Origin: Streptomyces sp. sk2.1
GTDB taxonomy: Bacteria; Actinomycetota; Actinomycetes; Streptomycetales; Streptomycetaceae
NCBI RefSeq assembly: GCF_008120935.1
Contig: NZ_RDBO01000020.1
Span: 1-64,000 of the forward strand
Length of the DNA: 64,000 nt
Reading direction: 5' to 3'
Shown here: piece by piece, positions 1 to 7,355 of the stretch
Layout of the letters: each line of letters opens with the position of its first letter
Position numbering within the stretch: position 1 is the stretch's first letter
Notes under the pieces: generated by a model
The model's input: only the letters and a program-made list of their open reading frames with translations
Databases searched by the model: none
What the model was told of the DNA's origin: nothing
Program-made: the position numbers and the translations under genes

Positions 1-385
1 GGCCGAAGAGGAGCAGGTGGCCGGCCGGGGAGCTGAGCGCGTCGGCGAGGCGGACGTCCTGCTCGGCGGCCTCGATCCCGGTCTCCTCGCGCAGTTCCCG
101 GACGACGGCGTGCTTCCATTCCTCGTCGTGGTCGATGAAGCCGCCGGGGAGGGCGATGCCGCCGGGGTGGGGCGGGATGGTGCGGGTGATGACGACGAGT
201 CCGGTGCCGTCCGGGTCGGTGACGGGGAGCAGGGCCACGGCGACCGGCAGCGGGTTGCGGTAGGCGGTGCTGCCGCAGGCGGCGCAGGTGCGGGGCCAGC
301 CGGCGGTCGCGGCGTACGGTGCTCCGCAACCACCGCAGTGGGAGTTGTCGACCGGTGCGTGGGAGTTGCTCGTGGATGCGGACAC
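1..385 (-). CDS. NUDIX hydrolase with N-terminal zinc ribbon (3' end cut by window)
   Basis: Read leftward from a GTG at 385, this gives about 128 residues before the window edge. The N-terminus has a CxxC...CxxC zinc ribbon (CGGC, later CAAC), followed by a NUDIX fold with the visible box GGFIDHDE...RELREETGIE that binds the metal and cleaves nucleoside-diphosphate-X substrates. A zinc ribbon before a NUDIX domain is seen in NudC/NADH-pyrophosphatase relatives, but the substrate cannot be told from this fragment. The gene is divergent from the dipeptidase gene, with only 57 bp between the starts, so the two promoters must lie very close together or overlap. The family assignment is firm; the C-terminus is not visible. 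Confidence 0.85.
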   Translation of the reverse strand, partial: MSASTSNSHAPVDNSHCGGCGAPYAATAGWPRTCAACGSTAYRNPLPVAVALLPVTDPDGTGLVVITRTIPPHPGGIALPGGFIDHDEEWKHAVVRELREETGIEAAEQDVRLADALSSPAGHLLLFG

Positions 386-442
386 GCGCGGACTGTATCC
401 GATCCCCGGGCGCACTCCCCCGCACTCCTGGATTATGTGCTC

Positions 443-1249
443 ATGACAGGTCTCGCTTTCGCTTCCCGTGTCCTGGCGACCGCTGCCGCCACCCTGCTCG
501 CCGTCGTCGCCGCCGTTCCCGTGGCCGGGGCGGCGCCCGAGCCGAAGGCGCCCGAGGAGTTCGTGGCGCTGCGTTCGGTGGATCCGACGATCATCCAGGA
601 GATGCGCTACCCCACCGCGCACAACTTCATGGGCGTTCCGGTGGACGGCTACCGCCAGCCGCTCTGCATCCTGACCCGGCCCGCCGCCCGCGCCCTGCAC
701 CGCGCGCAGGTCCGGCTGCTGCGCCTGGGCTACTCGCTGAAGGTGTACGACTGCTACCGGCCGCAGCGGGCGGTCGACCACTTCGTGCGCTGGGCGAAGG
801 ACCTCGACGACCAGGCGATGAAGCGCGAGTTCTATCCCCGGGTCGACAAGACGCGGCTGTTCGCGGACGGTTACATCGCGGAGAAGTCCGGGCACAGCCG
901 GGGCAGCACGGTGGACCTGACGCTGGTGAGGCTGCCCGCCGCGCCGACCCCGCCGTACCTGCCCGGTCAGGAGCAGGTGCCCTGTCACGCGCCCGCGGCC
1001 GACCGCTTCCCGGACAACTCCGTGGACATGGGCACGGGGTTCGACTGCTTCGACACGCTCTCCCACACCGACGACCCGCGCGTCGGGGGGAAGCAGCGCG
1101 CCCACCGGCAGTTCCTGAAGAAGAGCCTCGCCGACGTCGGCTTCGTCAACCTGGCCGAGGAGTGGTGGCACTACACCTTCAAGCCCGAGACGTTCCCGGA
1201 CACCTACTTCGACTTCCCGGTGGCCAGAAGGTCCGTGGCGGGGCACTGA
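443..1249 (+). CDS. Secreted D-alanyl-D-alanine dipeptidase (VanX/peptidase M15D family)
   Basis: This 268-aa zinc dipeptidase would cleave D-Ala-D-Ala or related peptidoglycan-derived dipeptides. An N-terminal signal peptide (hydrophobic run around residues 5-28, ending GAA) indicates action outside the membrane. The zinc site is visible as SGHSRGSTVD (around residue 149, the SxHxxGxxxD motif) and EEWWHY (around residue 240, the ExxH motif), with a conserved arginine in DCYRPQRAVDH. The ATG at 443 was chosen because it starts directly before the signal peptide; the longer upstream reading frame overlaps the divergent NUDIX gene. There is no vanHA-type ligase next to it, so a role in cell-wall recycling is more likely than glycopeptide resistance. 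That last point is inference. Confidence 0.88.
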   Translation: MTGLAFASRVLATAAATLLAVVAAVPVAGAAPEPKAPEEFVALRSVDPTIIQEMRYPTAHNFMGVPVDGYRQPLCILTRPAARALHRAQVRLLRLGYSLKVYDCYRPQRAVDHFVRWAKDLDDQAMKREFYPRVDKTRLFADGYIAEKSGHSRGSTVDLTLVRLPAAPTPPYLPGQEQVPCHAPAADRFPDNSVDMGTGFDCFDTLSHTDDPRVGGKQRAHRQFLKKSLADVGFVNLAEEWWHYTFKPETFPDTYFDFPVARRSVAGH

Positions 1250-1387
1250 GGACCTGCCGGGCGGCCCCGGGTCCGCTGCGCGGAAGGGGCGGCCGGTAAC
1301 ACCCCCGCGGATTCCGGCCGCCCGCTTCTCCCACTTCGACGCGAACCGGCCGTTTCCGGTTGCCGTTCGAGCCATTACGGTGCCCGT

Positions 1388-1735
1388 ATGTCACAGCAGA
1401 CGTTCGATTCCTACGAAGAGTTCTGGCCCTATTACGTGGCGATGCACTCCAGGGCGGCGACCCGCTGGGTCCATCTGACGGGCACGCTGACGGGGCTCGC
1501 GGTCAGCGCCTACGGCCTGGCACGGGGGCGTCGGAGGTACCTGGCCGCGTTGCCGCTGATCGGTTACGGAACGGCCTGGCCCGCGCACTTCCTGATCGAG
1601 GGGAACAACCCGGCCACCTTCGGGCATCCGGCCTGGTCGCTGCGCGGCGACGTGCAGATGATCCGGATGATGCTGGCGGGGCGCGACCGGGAGCTGGCGG
1701 AGATCGCGGCCAAGTGGCTCGCCGAGCACCGCTGA
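1388..1735 (+). CDS. Mpo1-like / DUF962 family membrane protein
   Basis: This 115-aa protein belongs to the DUF962 family (yeast Mpo1, an iron-dependent 2-hydroxy fatty acid dioxygenase). The conserved pattern is visible: EEFWPYYVAMHS near the N-terminus, then HLTGT, then HFLIEGNNPATFGHP with the histidines expected to bind metal. Two hydrophobic segments (about residues 27-45 and 50-65) suggest it sits in the membrane. Bacterial members have mostly not been tested, so fatty-acid alpha-oxidation is a family-based suggestion. It is transcribed towards the conservon, from which a strong hairpin separates it. Confidence 0.8.
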   Translation: MSQQTFDSYEEFWPYYVAMHSRAATRWVHLTGTLTGLAVSAYGLARGRRRYLAALPLIGYGTAWPAHFLIEGNNPATFGHPAWSLRGDVQMIRMMLAGRDRELAEIAAKWLAEHR

Positions 1736-1808
1736 CGGCAGTCCGGCCGGCGGTCCGCACGACCGGGCCGCCCGGCGGGTGAGGACCGCTCGCCCCGGCA
1801 CCGGTCGG

Positions 1809-1850
1809 CATGTGGCCCGGCCCCCGGTCGGCGGGGGTCCGGGCCACATG
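1809..1850. terminator. Bidirectional terminator between the DUF962 gene and cvnD
   Basis: A perfect 12-bp outer stem (CATGTGGCCCGG at 1809-1820 and its complement at 1839-1850) encloses a second CCCCC/GGGGG pairing. It lies in the gap between two convergent genes, as expected for a shared terminator. It has no U-tract, which is usual in Streptomyces. Confidence 0.75.
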
Positions 1851-1851
1851 T

Positions 1852-1934
1852 CGTGATCCGGACGCGGGGCATCACGTCGTGGCGGTTTCGACGCGGGACG
1901 TCACGTCGTGTTCCGGACGCGGGACGTCACGTCG
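1852..1934. repeat. Degenerate 26-29 bp direct repeats at the 3' end of cvnD
   Basis: About three copies of a unit built around ACGCGGGACGTCACGTCGTG follow the terminator hairpin and run into the cvnD stop codon. The last copies differ by only a few bases. No coding role is apparent. Confidence 0.6.
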
Positions 1935-2532
1935 TGGCGGGTTCGCGGACGCGTTCCGCGCGGGCCAGGGCGTGTTCGACCACCGTGGCCAGGACCTCCC
2001 GCACGGAGGAGCGGTCGCGCGCGTCGCACATGAGCACGGGCACCTCGGGGTCCAGGTCCAGTGCGGCCTGCACCGTCTCGGTGGGGAACCGGTCGGCCCC
2101 CTCGAAGCAGTTCACCGCGACGGCGAACGGGATGGCGCGGCGTTCGAAGTAGTCGACCGCCGCGAAGCAGTCCTCCAGGCGCCGGGTGTCCGCGAGCACG
2201 ACCGCGCCCAGGGCGCCCTGCGCCAGTTCGTCCCACAGGAACCAGAACCGGTCCTGTCCCGGTGTGCCGAAGAGGTAGAGCACCAGGTCCTCGCGGAGGG
2301 TGATCCGGCCGAAGTCCATGGCCACCGTGGTGGTGGTCTTCGCCTCCACCCCGGCCAGGTCGTCCACCGGACGGCCCGCCTCGCTCAGCCTCTCCTCCGT
2401 GCGCAGCGGCCTGATCTCGCTGACCGCGCCGACCAGGGTCGTCTTGCCCACTCCGAAGCCGCCCGCCACCAGGATTTTCAGGGTAACGGGCTCCACGGGC
2501 CGCTTCTTGCGGCTAGAGCGCCCGAAGGCCAT
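1927..2532 (-). CDS. cvnD: Conservon GTP-binding protein CvnD
   Basis: This is a 201-aa Ras-like small GTPase of the conservon type. The P-loop GGFGVGKTT is at about residues 28-36, a TTTTVAMDFG switch follows, and FGTPGQDRFW corresponds to the G3 region. In the known S. coelicolor conservon model, CvnD forms a membrane-associated complex with the sensor kinase-like CvnA, the roadblock protein CvnB and the DUF742 protein CvnC, resembling a eukaryotic G-protein-coupled arrangement. Its start overlaps the end of cvnC by 20 bp, which points to translational coupling. No cytochrome P450 gene follows, unlike some other conservons. Which numbered cvn locus this corresponds to cannot be decided here. 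Confidence 0.92.
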   Translation of the reverse strand: MAFGRSSRKKRPVEPVTLKILVAGGFGVGKTTLVGAVSEIRPLRTEERLSEAGRPVDDLAGVEAKTTTTVAMDFGRITLREDLVLYLFGTPGQDRFWFLWDELAQGALGAVVLADTRRLEDCFAAVDYFERRAIPFAVAVNCFEGADRFPTETVQAALDLDPEVPVLMCDARDRSSVREVLATVVEHALARAERVREPATT

Positions 2533-2935
2533 TGATCACCTCGCGAAGAATGTTCACGTCCGGCAGCTCGGCCGGCGGAACGGGACGGGTCACATGCACC
2601 AGTTCGTCCTCGACGAGGTCGCCGACCAGCACCCGGACCACCCCTACGGGGAGGTCGAGGCCGGCCGCGAGCTCGGCGATCGACTGGGGCACGCCGGAAC
2701 AGAGCTCGATGATCTCCACGTGTTCCGGGGAGAGCGTCTGGTCCCTGCCCGGATCGTCGGCTTCCGGTTCGGGGACGACGATCGCGATCAGGTCGAGCCG
2801 GTGACGGGAGGCGCTGCTGGTACGGCCCCGGGTCATCGCGTACGGACGGACCACCGGCCCCGCTTCGGCGTCGTACCAGTGCGAAGCCCGCGGGTCGGTG
2901 GGCGTTGCCGGAGATCTGGAGGATTCGGCGCTCAC
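2513..2935 (-). CDS. cvnC: Conservon DUF742 protein CvnC
   Basis: This 140-aa protein starts at GTG 2935. DUF742 proteins carry a winged-helix-like fold; the segment SIAELAAGLDLPVGVVRVLVGDLVEDELV (about residues 85-113) is the conserved helix-turn-helix-like core, and VRPYAMTRGRT precedes it. In the conservon model it bridges the GTPase and the roadblock protein. Its start lies 7 bp after the cvnB stop and its end overlaps cvnD, so the four genes form one tight operon. DNA binding has not been established for the family. Confidence 0.9.
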   Translation of the reverse strand: MSAESSRSPATPTDPRASHWYDAEAGPVVRPYAMTRGRTSSASRHRLDLIAIVVPEPEADDPGRDQTLSPEHVEIIELCSGVPQSIAELAAGLDLPVGVVRVLVGDLVEDELVHVTRPVPPAELPDVNILREVINGLRAL

Positions 2936-2942
2936 CGTCCAC

Positions 2943-3386
2943 TCACCCCCCGGCGGCCGAACCGGGCGTCCGTGGGGCGTTGGCCAGGTGTGCGCCGACC
3001 CGCTTGACCATCAGCGTCATCTCGTACGCCACCTGGCCGACGTCGGAGTCGGCGTCGGCCAGCACCGCGAGACAGCTCCCGTCCCCGGCCGCGGTGACGA
3101 AGAGGAACGCCTCGTCGAGTTCGACGACGGTCTGGCGGACCCTGCCCGCGTCGAAGTGCCGCCCGACTCCCTTGGCGAGGCTGTGGAAGCCGGAGGCGAC
3201 GGCCGCCAGGTGCTCGCTGTCCTCGCGGGTCAGGCCCTTCGACGTGCCGGTGGCGAGACCGTCGCTGGAGAGCACCAGCGCCTTGTGGATGCTGGAGACC
3301 CGCTCGACGAGTTCGTCGAGGAGCCAGTTGAGCTGGCCGGAGCCCTGGCGTGCGGCATCGGTCGCAGCGACGTTCGGTGCGGTCAT
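2943..3386 (-). CDS. cvnB: Conservon roadblock/LC7 protein CvnB
   Basis: This 147-aa protein has a roadblock/LC7 domain: LNWLLDELVERVSSIHKALV near the N-terminus, followed by alternating strands and the AVASGFHSLAKGVG helix. Roadblock proteins regulate small GTPases, which fits the neighbouring cvnD. The ATG at 3386 overlaps the stop of cvnA by 4 bp (ATGA), so translation is probably coupled. Confidence 0.92.
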   Translation of the reverse strand: MTAPNVAATDAARQGSGQLNWLLDELVERVSSIHKALVLSSDGLATGTSKGLTREDSEHLAAVASGFHSLAKGVGRHFDAGRVRQTVVELDEAFLFVTAAGDGSCLAVLADADSDVGQVAYEMTLMVKRVGAHLANAPRTPGSAAGG

Positions 3387-6238
3387 GGACCGTCCCCTCC
3401 CGGAGTGGTTCCTTGTGCTGTGTCACCGGGACCGGACACGTCCTCGGCGTTCTGCCGACGTCCGCGCTGCCAGCCGCGTTGGAGCGAAGCCATGCGGCTG
3501 CGTACCTCGTCCGCGTCGCGGTCGAAGTCCTGGGCCGGGTCCGTCCGGGCCGGTTCCGCGTCACGGAGGCCCGAGTCCTCGCGCAGCTGCGGGGCGAGGC
3601 TGGCCTGCCGGACGCGGCGGGGCAGCCCTCCCACGGTCTCGCGGGTGCTCGGGGCCCCGGAGGGAGCGGGCCCTGCGGGGGTGGCGGGCTCGGTGGGTTT
3701 CCGGAAGCCGGTGGGCTGCCGGGGTTCGGTGGCGGCACCGGGGTGCCACGGGGCGGCGGCCGGCGGCGTGCTGCCCGGGTCCGGCGATCCGGCGCCCGGT
3801 CCGGGGCGTGCGGTGTCGAGGGACCTGGGGCCGGAGGTCTCGGCGGGGCCGCGCCCGGCGGCCGCGGAGCGGGCCCGGCCCGCCTCGTCGACCCGGCGGC
3901 CGTTGTCGGCGACCAGGGTCGGCGGCTTGCGGCGGGGCAGCGGCACCGGCCTGCCGGGGTGCGCGTCGGCCGCGGTCCCGGCCGGCCGGTCCGCGGCCTG
4001 CTGGTGCTGGTCGCGGCCGTCGTCGCGGCGCAGCTCGCGGGCCCGGAAGATGCCGCCGCGCTCGCTCTCGGTGTCGTCGAGGTCCGAGGCGCCGCCCAGC
4101 AGGGGGTCGAGCAGCGGGTCGTCGTCGAAGTCCAGTGCTCCGACGGGGCCTTCGAGCTCCACGGGGCCGTCCAGGAGGGCCGGGTCCACGAGGCCGGTCG
4201 GCACGGGGGCGAGGGTGGAGGGCCGGCCGGTCCGGCGGTCCGGCGCGCCGTCGCCGCCCGTCGGCTCCCCGGCCTTCCGTCCGCCCGCTCCGATCGCCCG
4301 CTCGGCCCTGCGGTCCAGGCGGAATCCGGTGCCGTGGGTGTCCGGGGCGTCGGTGAGCAGCGCCGCCGGGATGAAGACGACCGCGGTCGTACCCCCGTAG
4401 GGGGAGGGTTGCAGCGAGACCCGGACGCTCTGGCGCTGCGCGAGGCGGCTGACCACGAACAGGCCGAGCCGGTCGGTGTCGGAGAGTTCGAACTCGGGGG
4501 TCTCGGCGAGCCGCAGATTGGCGTCCAGGAGGACTTCGGGGGGCATGCCCAGGCCGCGGTCGTGGATCTCCAGCGTGAAGCCGTTGGCGACGCGTTCGCC
4601 GTGCACCTGGACCGCGGTGTGCGGGGGCGAGAACACGGTCGCGTTCTCCAGGAGTTCGGCGATCAGATGGGTGAGGTCGGCGACCGCGGGGCCGCCCACG
4701 CCGATGCGGGGCAGTCGGCGGACCTCGATCCGCTCGTAGTCCTCGACCTCGGCGACCGCCGCCCGCACCACGTCCATCAGCTGGATCGGCTTGCGCCACT
4801 GGCGGGAGGGCGCGGCGCCGGAGAGGATCACCAGGCCCTCGGCGTGGCGCCGCATGCGGGTGGTCAGGTGGTCGAGGCGGAAGAGGTCCGCGAGTTCGTC
4901 GGTGTTCTCGGTACGGCGCTCCATCGTGTCCAGGAGCGTCAGCTGGCGGTGCAGCAGCACCTGGTTGCGGCGGGCGAGGTTGACGAACACCTCGGACACT
5001 CCGCGCCGCATGTCGGCCTGCTTGACCGCGGCCTCGACGGCCGCCCGTTGCAGGGTGTTGAGGGCCTGGCCGACCTGGCCGATCTCGTCGCGCTCGTACT
5101 GGAGGTGCGGGGCCTCCGTCTCCACGTCGACCTGCTCCCCCGCGGCCAGGCGGCGCATCACGCTCGGCAGTCGCACGCCGGAGACCTCGTGGGCGTCCTT
5201 GCGGAGCCTGGAGAGGTCGCGGATGAGTTCGCGGCCGATGCGCACGGAGACGAACAGCGAGGCGACCAGGGCGAGGAATCCGAGGACGCCCGCGACGCCG
5301 GCCTTGATCAGGACGCCGTACCCGGCGGGTTTGCCGCGGTCCTGGAAACGGTTTCCCATCTCGGTGGAGTCGTTGGCCAGCCGCTCCAGGACCGGTGCGG
5401 CCGCCTCCTGCCAGCGCTCGGCGTCGACGGCCCGCGGGTCCTGGGTGGGGCCATCCTGGACGAGGGTCCGCTCCGCGGTCCTGAGCGGTTCGCTGTCCGG
5501 GCTCGCCCAGTACTGCTCGATGCGCTGCCGCTCCGACGCGGGAAGCATCTCGGCGTTGATCTCGTAGAGCAGTTCGCGATTGGCCACGAGGTCGGAGACC
5601 TGGCGCAGTTCGGCGGCGGTGAGCCGGCCCGCGATGAGCGACGAGGCGATCAGGGCGTCCTCGCGGGAGAGCATCTCGCGGGCGCGGGAGATCCCGACCA
5701 GGGCCCGGACCTGTTTGTCCATCGACACGTTCTCCATCGTGCGGAGACCGGTCAGAAAGCGGTAGCAGGGATCTATGAGCCGCCCGTAGAACTCCATCGC
5801 CCTGGAACGGTCGATGGTGCGCTCGTCGACCGATTCACGCAGTGCGCCCAGCCCCTCCACGGTGCCCAGGATGGAGTCGAGCTGGGAATCGTCCTCGGAA
5901 CTGAGGGCCTCGCGAATGTCTTTCTGGCGCGCGCCGTCCTTGAGGCCCGTCAGGACGCGGTCGGTGGCAGTGCGTTGACGTTGCAGGAGCGGGAGGGCGT
6001 CGGAGGCCCTGGGGTCGGCGAGGAAGACGAGGGTCTGGCGGCGCTCGTCCTGAATGGCCCGGACCGTGTCCTCCAGCGGATGGCCGACCTTCTCCACGAT
6101 GGTGCTCGCACTCATCAGTTGTCTGGCCTCGCGCCCCGTCAGATAGGTGGCGAATCCCCAGAGTCCGGTGAGGGAGACGAGCGGCACCAGCAGCAGCGCC
6201 ACGATCTTCCTGCGGATGGACTTTCCGCGAAAGCGCAT
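3383..6238 (-). CDS. cvnA: Conservon sensor histidine kinase-like protein CvnA
   Basis: This 951-aa membrane sensor heads the conservon. A first membrane segment (about residues 13-35) and a second (about 303-333) flank a long extracellular helical region of the nitrate/nitrite-sensing (NIT) type. HAMP and dimerisation regions follow, then a HATPase domain with N-box ELLENA, G1 box DRGLGMP and G2 GLFVV. The last 300 residues are Pro/Gly/Arg-rich and probably disordered, as is common in CvnA proteins. No clear phospho-accepting H-box is visible, and no response regulator gene is adjacent, which fits the idea that CvnA signals through the GTPase CvnD. The start at ATG 6238 precedes a basic N-terminus (MRFRGKSIRRK) right before the first membrane helix. 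Confidence 0.92.
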   Translation of the reverse strand: MRFRGKSIRRKIVALLLVPLVSLTGLWGFATYLTGREARQLMSASTIVEKVGHPLEDTVRAIQDERRQTLVFLADPRASDALPLLQRQRTATDRVLTGLKDGARQKDIREALSSEDDSQLDSILGTVEGLGALRESVDERTIDRSRAMEFYGRLIDPCYRFLTGLRTMENVSMDKQVRALVGISRAREMLSREDALIASSLIAGRLTAAELRQVSDLVANRELLYEINAEMLPASERQRIEQYWASPDSEPLRTAERTLVQDGPTQDPRAVDAERWQEAAAPVLERLANDSTEMGNRFQDRGKPAGYGVLIKAGVAGVLGFLALVASLFVSVRIGRELIRDLSRLRKDAHEVSGVRLPSVMRRLAAGEQVDVETEAPHLQYERDEIGQVGQALNTLQRAAVEAAVKQADMRRGVSEVFVNLARRNQVLLHRQLTLLDTMERRTENTDELADLFRLDHLTTRMRRHAEGLVILSGAAPSRQWRKPIQLMDVVRAAVAEVEDYERIEVRRLPRIGVGGPAVADLTHLIAELLENATVFSPPHTAVQVHGERVANGFTLEIHDRGLGMPPEVLLDANLRLAETPEFELSDTDRLGLFVVSRLAQRQSVRVSLQPSPYGGTTAVVFIPAALLTDAPDTHGTGFRLDRRAERAIGAGGRKAGEPTGGDGAPDRRTGRPSTLAPVPTGLVDPALLDGPVELEGPVGALDFDDDPLLDPLLGGASDLDDTESERGGIFRARELRRDDGRDQHQQAADRPAGTAADAHPGRPVPLPRRKPPTLVADNGRRVDEAGRARSAAAGRGPAETSGPRSLDTARPGPGAGSPDPGSTPPAAAPWHPGAATEPRQPTGFRKPTEPATPAGPAPSGAPSTRETVGGLPRRVRQASLAPQLREDSGLRDAEPARTDPAQDFDRDADEVRSRMASLQRGWQRGRRQNAEDVSGPGDTAQGTTPGGDGP

Positions 6239-6713
6239 GGACTCCCCCAGCTCGACCCCGTGTGCCGGGGGTCGTGTTCCGTCAACAAACGGCGCGAGCC
6301 TACTACCGACACGGAGACAACTCGAAGGGACGTCCGGACGATTTTCAGCCGCTCTCCTCGTTATTGATCATGGCTTGTCCCGGTATTCCGGGCAATGAAA
6401 TTCGCGAAAGCGGCAGAAGAGACCCGCCAATGCTTCACCATGTTCGACAGGGCAGTTGGCTGGAATTATTCGCTCCATGACGGATCGGGGGAATCTTCAC
6501 GACCGGTCACTCGTCCGTCTGTACGGGACATCTGTACGAGGTGGGGGCAGCCCGGGGAGAAACGGTGTCCGCGAGGCGGGATCATGGTGGGGGTTGCGAC
6601 TCCGGTCCGCCGGAGGAAACCGGTGGGGCGGGACGGTCCGATCCGCCCGCGTAGAGACGGCGCAGGCCGGGCAGCAACCCTGAAGTCGGACAGTGGTGGG
6701 GAGTTGAGAGTCC
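6239..6713. other. Intergenic region between cvnA and a divergent small gene
   Basis: These 475 bp separate divergent genes and must hold both promoters. I see a short direct repeat (CTGTACG twice, near 6517 and 6533) but no clear promoter boxes, riboswitch or convincing small gene. Frames open across it have poor third-position GC bias. Confidence 0.5.
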
Positions 6714-7184
6714 TTGGAAACGGAAGAGCGTCGGGGTGCGGTGCTGTCGGCACCGGCCGCGGCGGCACGACCTGCGGCGAACGGGGCGAGGATCCCGCGC
6801 CAGCAGCTGTGGGTGGAAGAGCCCGCGGGACGGCGCCGGATGCCGGACCCGGTCCGCACGTCCGCCGTGCGCGCGGTTCTCATCATGTCGCTGACGATCA
6901 TTCAGGCGATGGTGGCGTTCCTGTGCACTCTGACCGGGTCCTGGCTGGCGTTCCCGATGGTGCTGAGCAGCGTGGGCAGCACGGTGGTCGCGACCTGGTC
7001 GGTGCTGGACGTCTGGATCACCCGGCAGGTCTGGAACCAGCGCAACGGCGTGGTCTCCGCGCCGAGCAGTTCGGCACGGCAGCTGCGCCGCGAGCGGCGC
7101 AGGGCACGACGGGCGGCACGGGCCGCGCAGCGGGACGAGGCGCGGATACGCCGCCGGGGCGCGGGAAACCTCTCGCAGGCCTGA
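6714..7184 (+). CDS. Small membrane protein of unknown function
   Basis: This 156-aa protein starts at TTG 6714, preceded by GGGGAG about 10 bp upstream. Two hydrophobic helices (about residues 48-70 and 75-100) are flanked by a disordered Ala/Pro-rich N-terminus and a strongly basic C-terminus (RQLRRERRRARRAARAAQRD), so both ends should be cytoplasmic. No enzymatic motif is seen. It is divergent from the conservon, which could suggest co-regulation but is not evidence of a shared function. I do not recognise a named family. Confidence 0.65.
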   Translation: METEERRGAVLSAPAAAARPAANGARIPRQQLWVEEPAGRRRMPDPVRTSAVRAVLIMSLTIIQAMVAFLCTLTGSWLAFPMVLSSVGSTVVATWSVLDVWITRQVWNQRNGVVSAPSSSARQLRRERRRARRAARAAQRDEARIRRRGAGNLSQA

Positions 7185-7205
7185 GCGCCCCGGCAGGTCC
7201 GCACG

Positions 7206-7235
7206 CCCGGGGAGAGGCCGGGGCCTCTCCCCGGG
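7206..7235. terminator. Bidirectional terminator
   Basis: A perfect 14-bp stem (CCCGGGGAGAGGCC and its complement) with a 2-base centre lies between the convergent small membrane protein gene and the SMC gene. Confidence 0.75.
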
Positions 7236-7355
7236 TCGCGCCGGCCCCCGCGGACCCGGCGCGATCCGGGCGGGAAGTCCGGGGAGCGTGTTCCGAAAGT
7301 TCCCGCCCGCCCGGGAACGCCCTCCGGGCGGACGACGCCACTTCCGCGACGCGCT

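Noticed and set aside
443-1249. Vancomycin-resistance locus
   Set aside because: The VanX-like dipeptidase has a signal peptide and no vanH, vanA or vanRS gene beside it.
3350-6367. 1005-codon plus-strand frame across cvnA
   Set aside because: Shadow of cvnA; the minus strand carries recognised HAMP and HATPase motifs.
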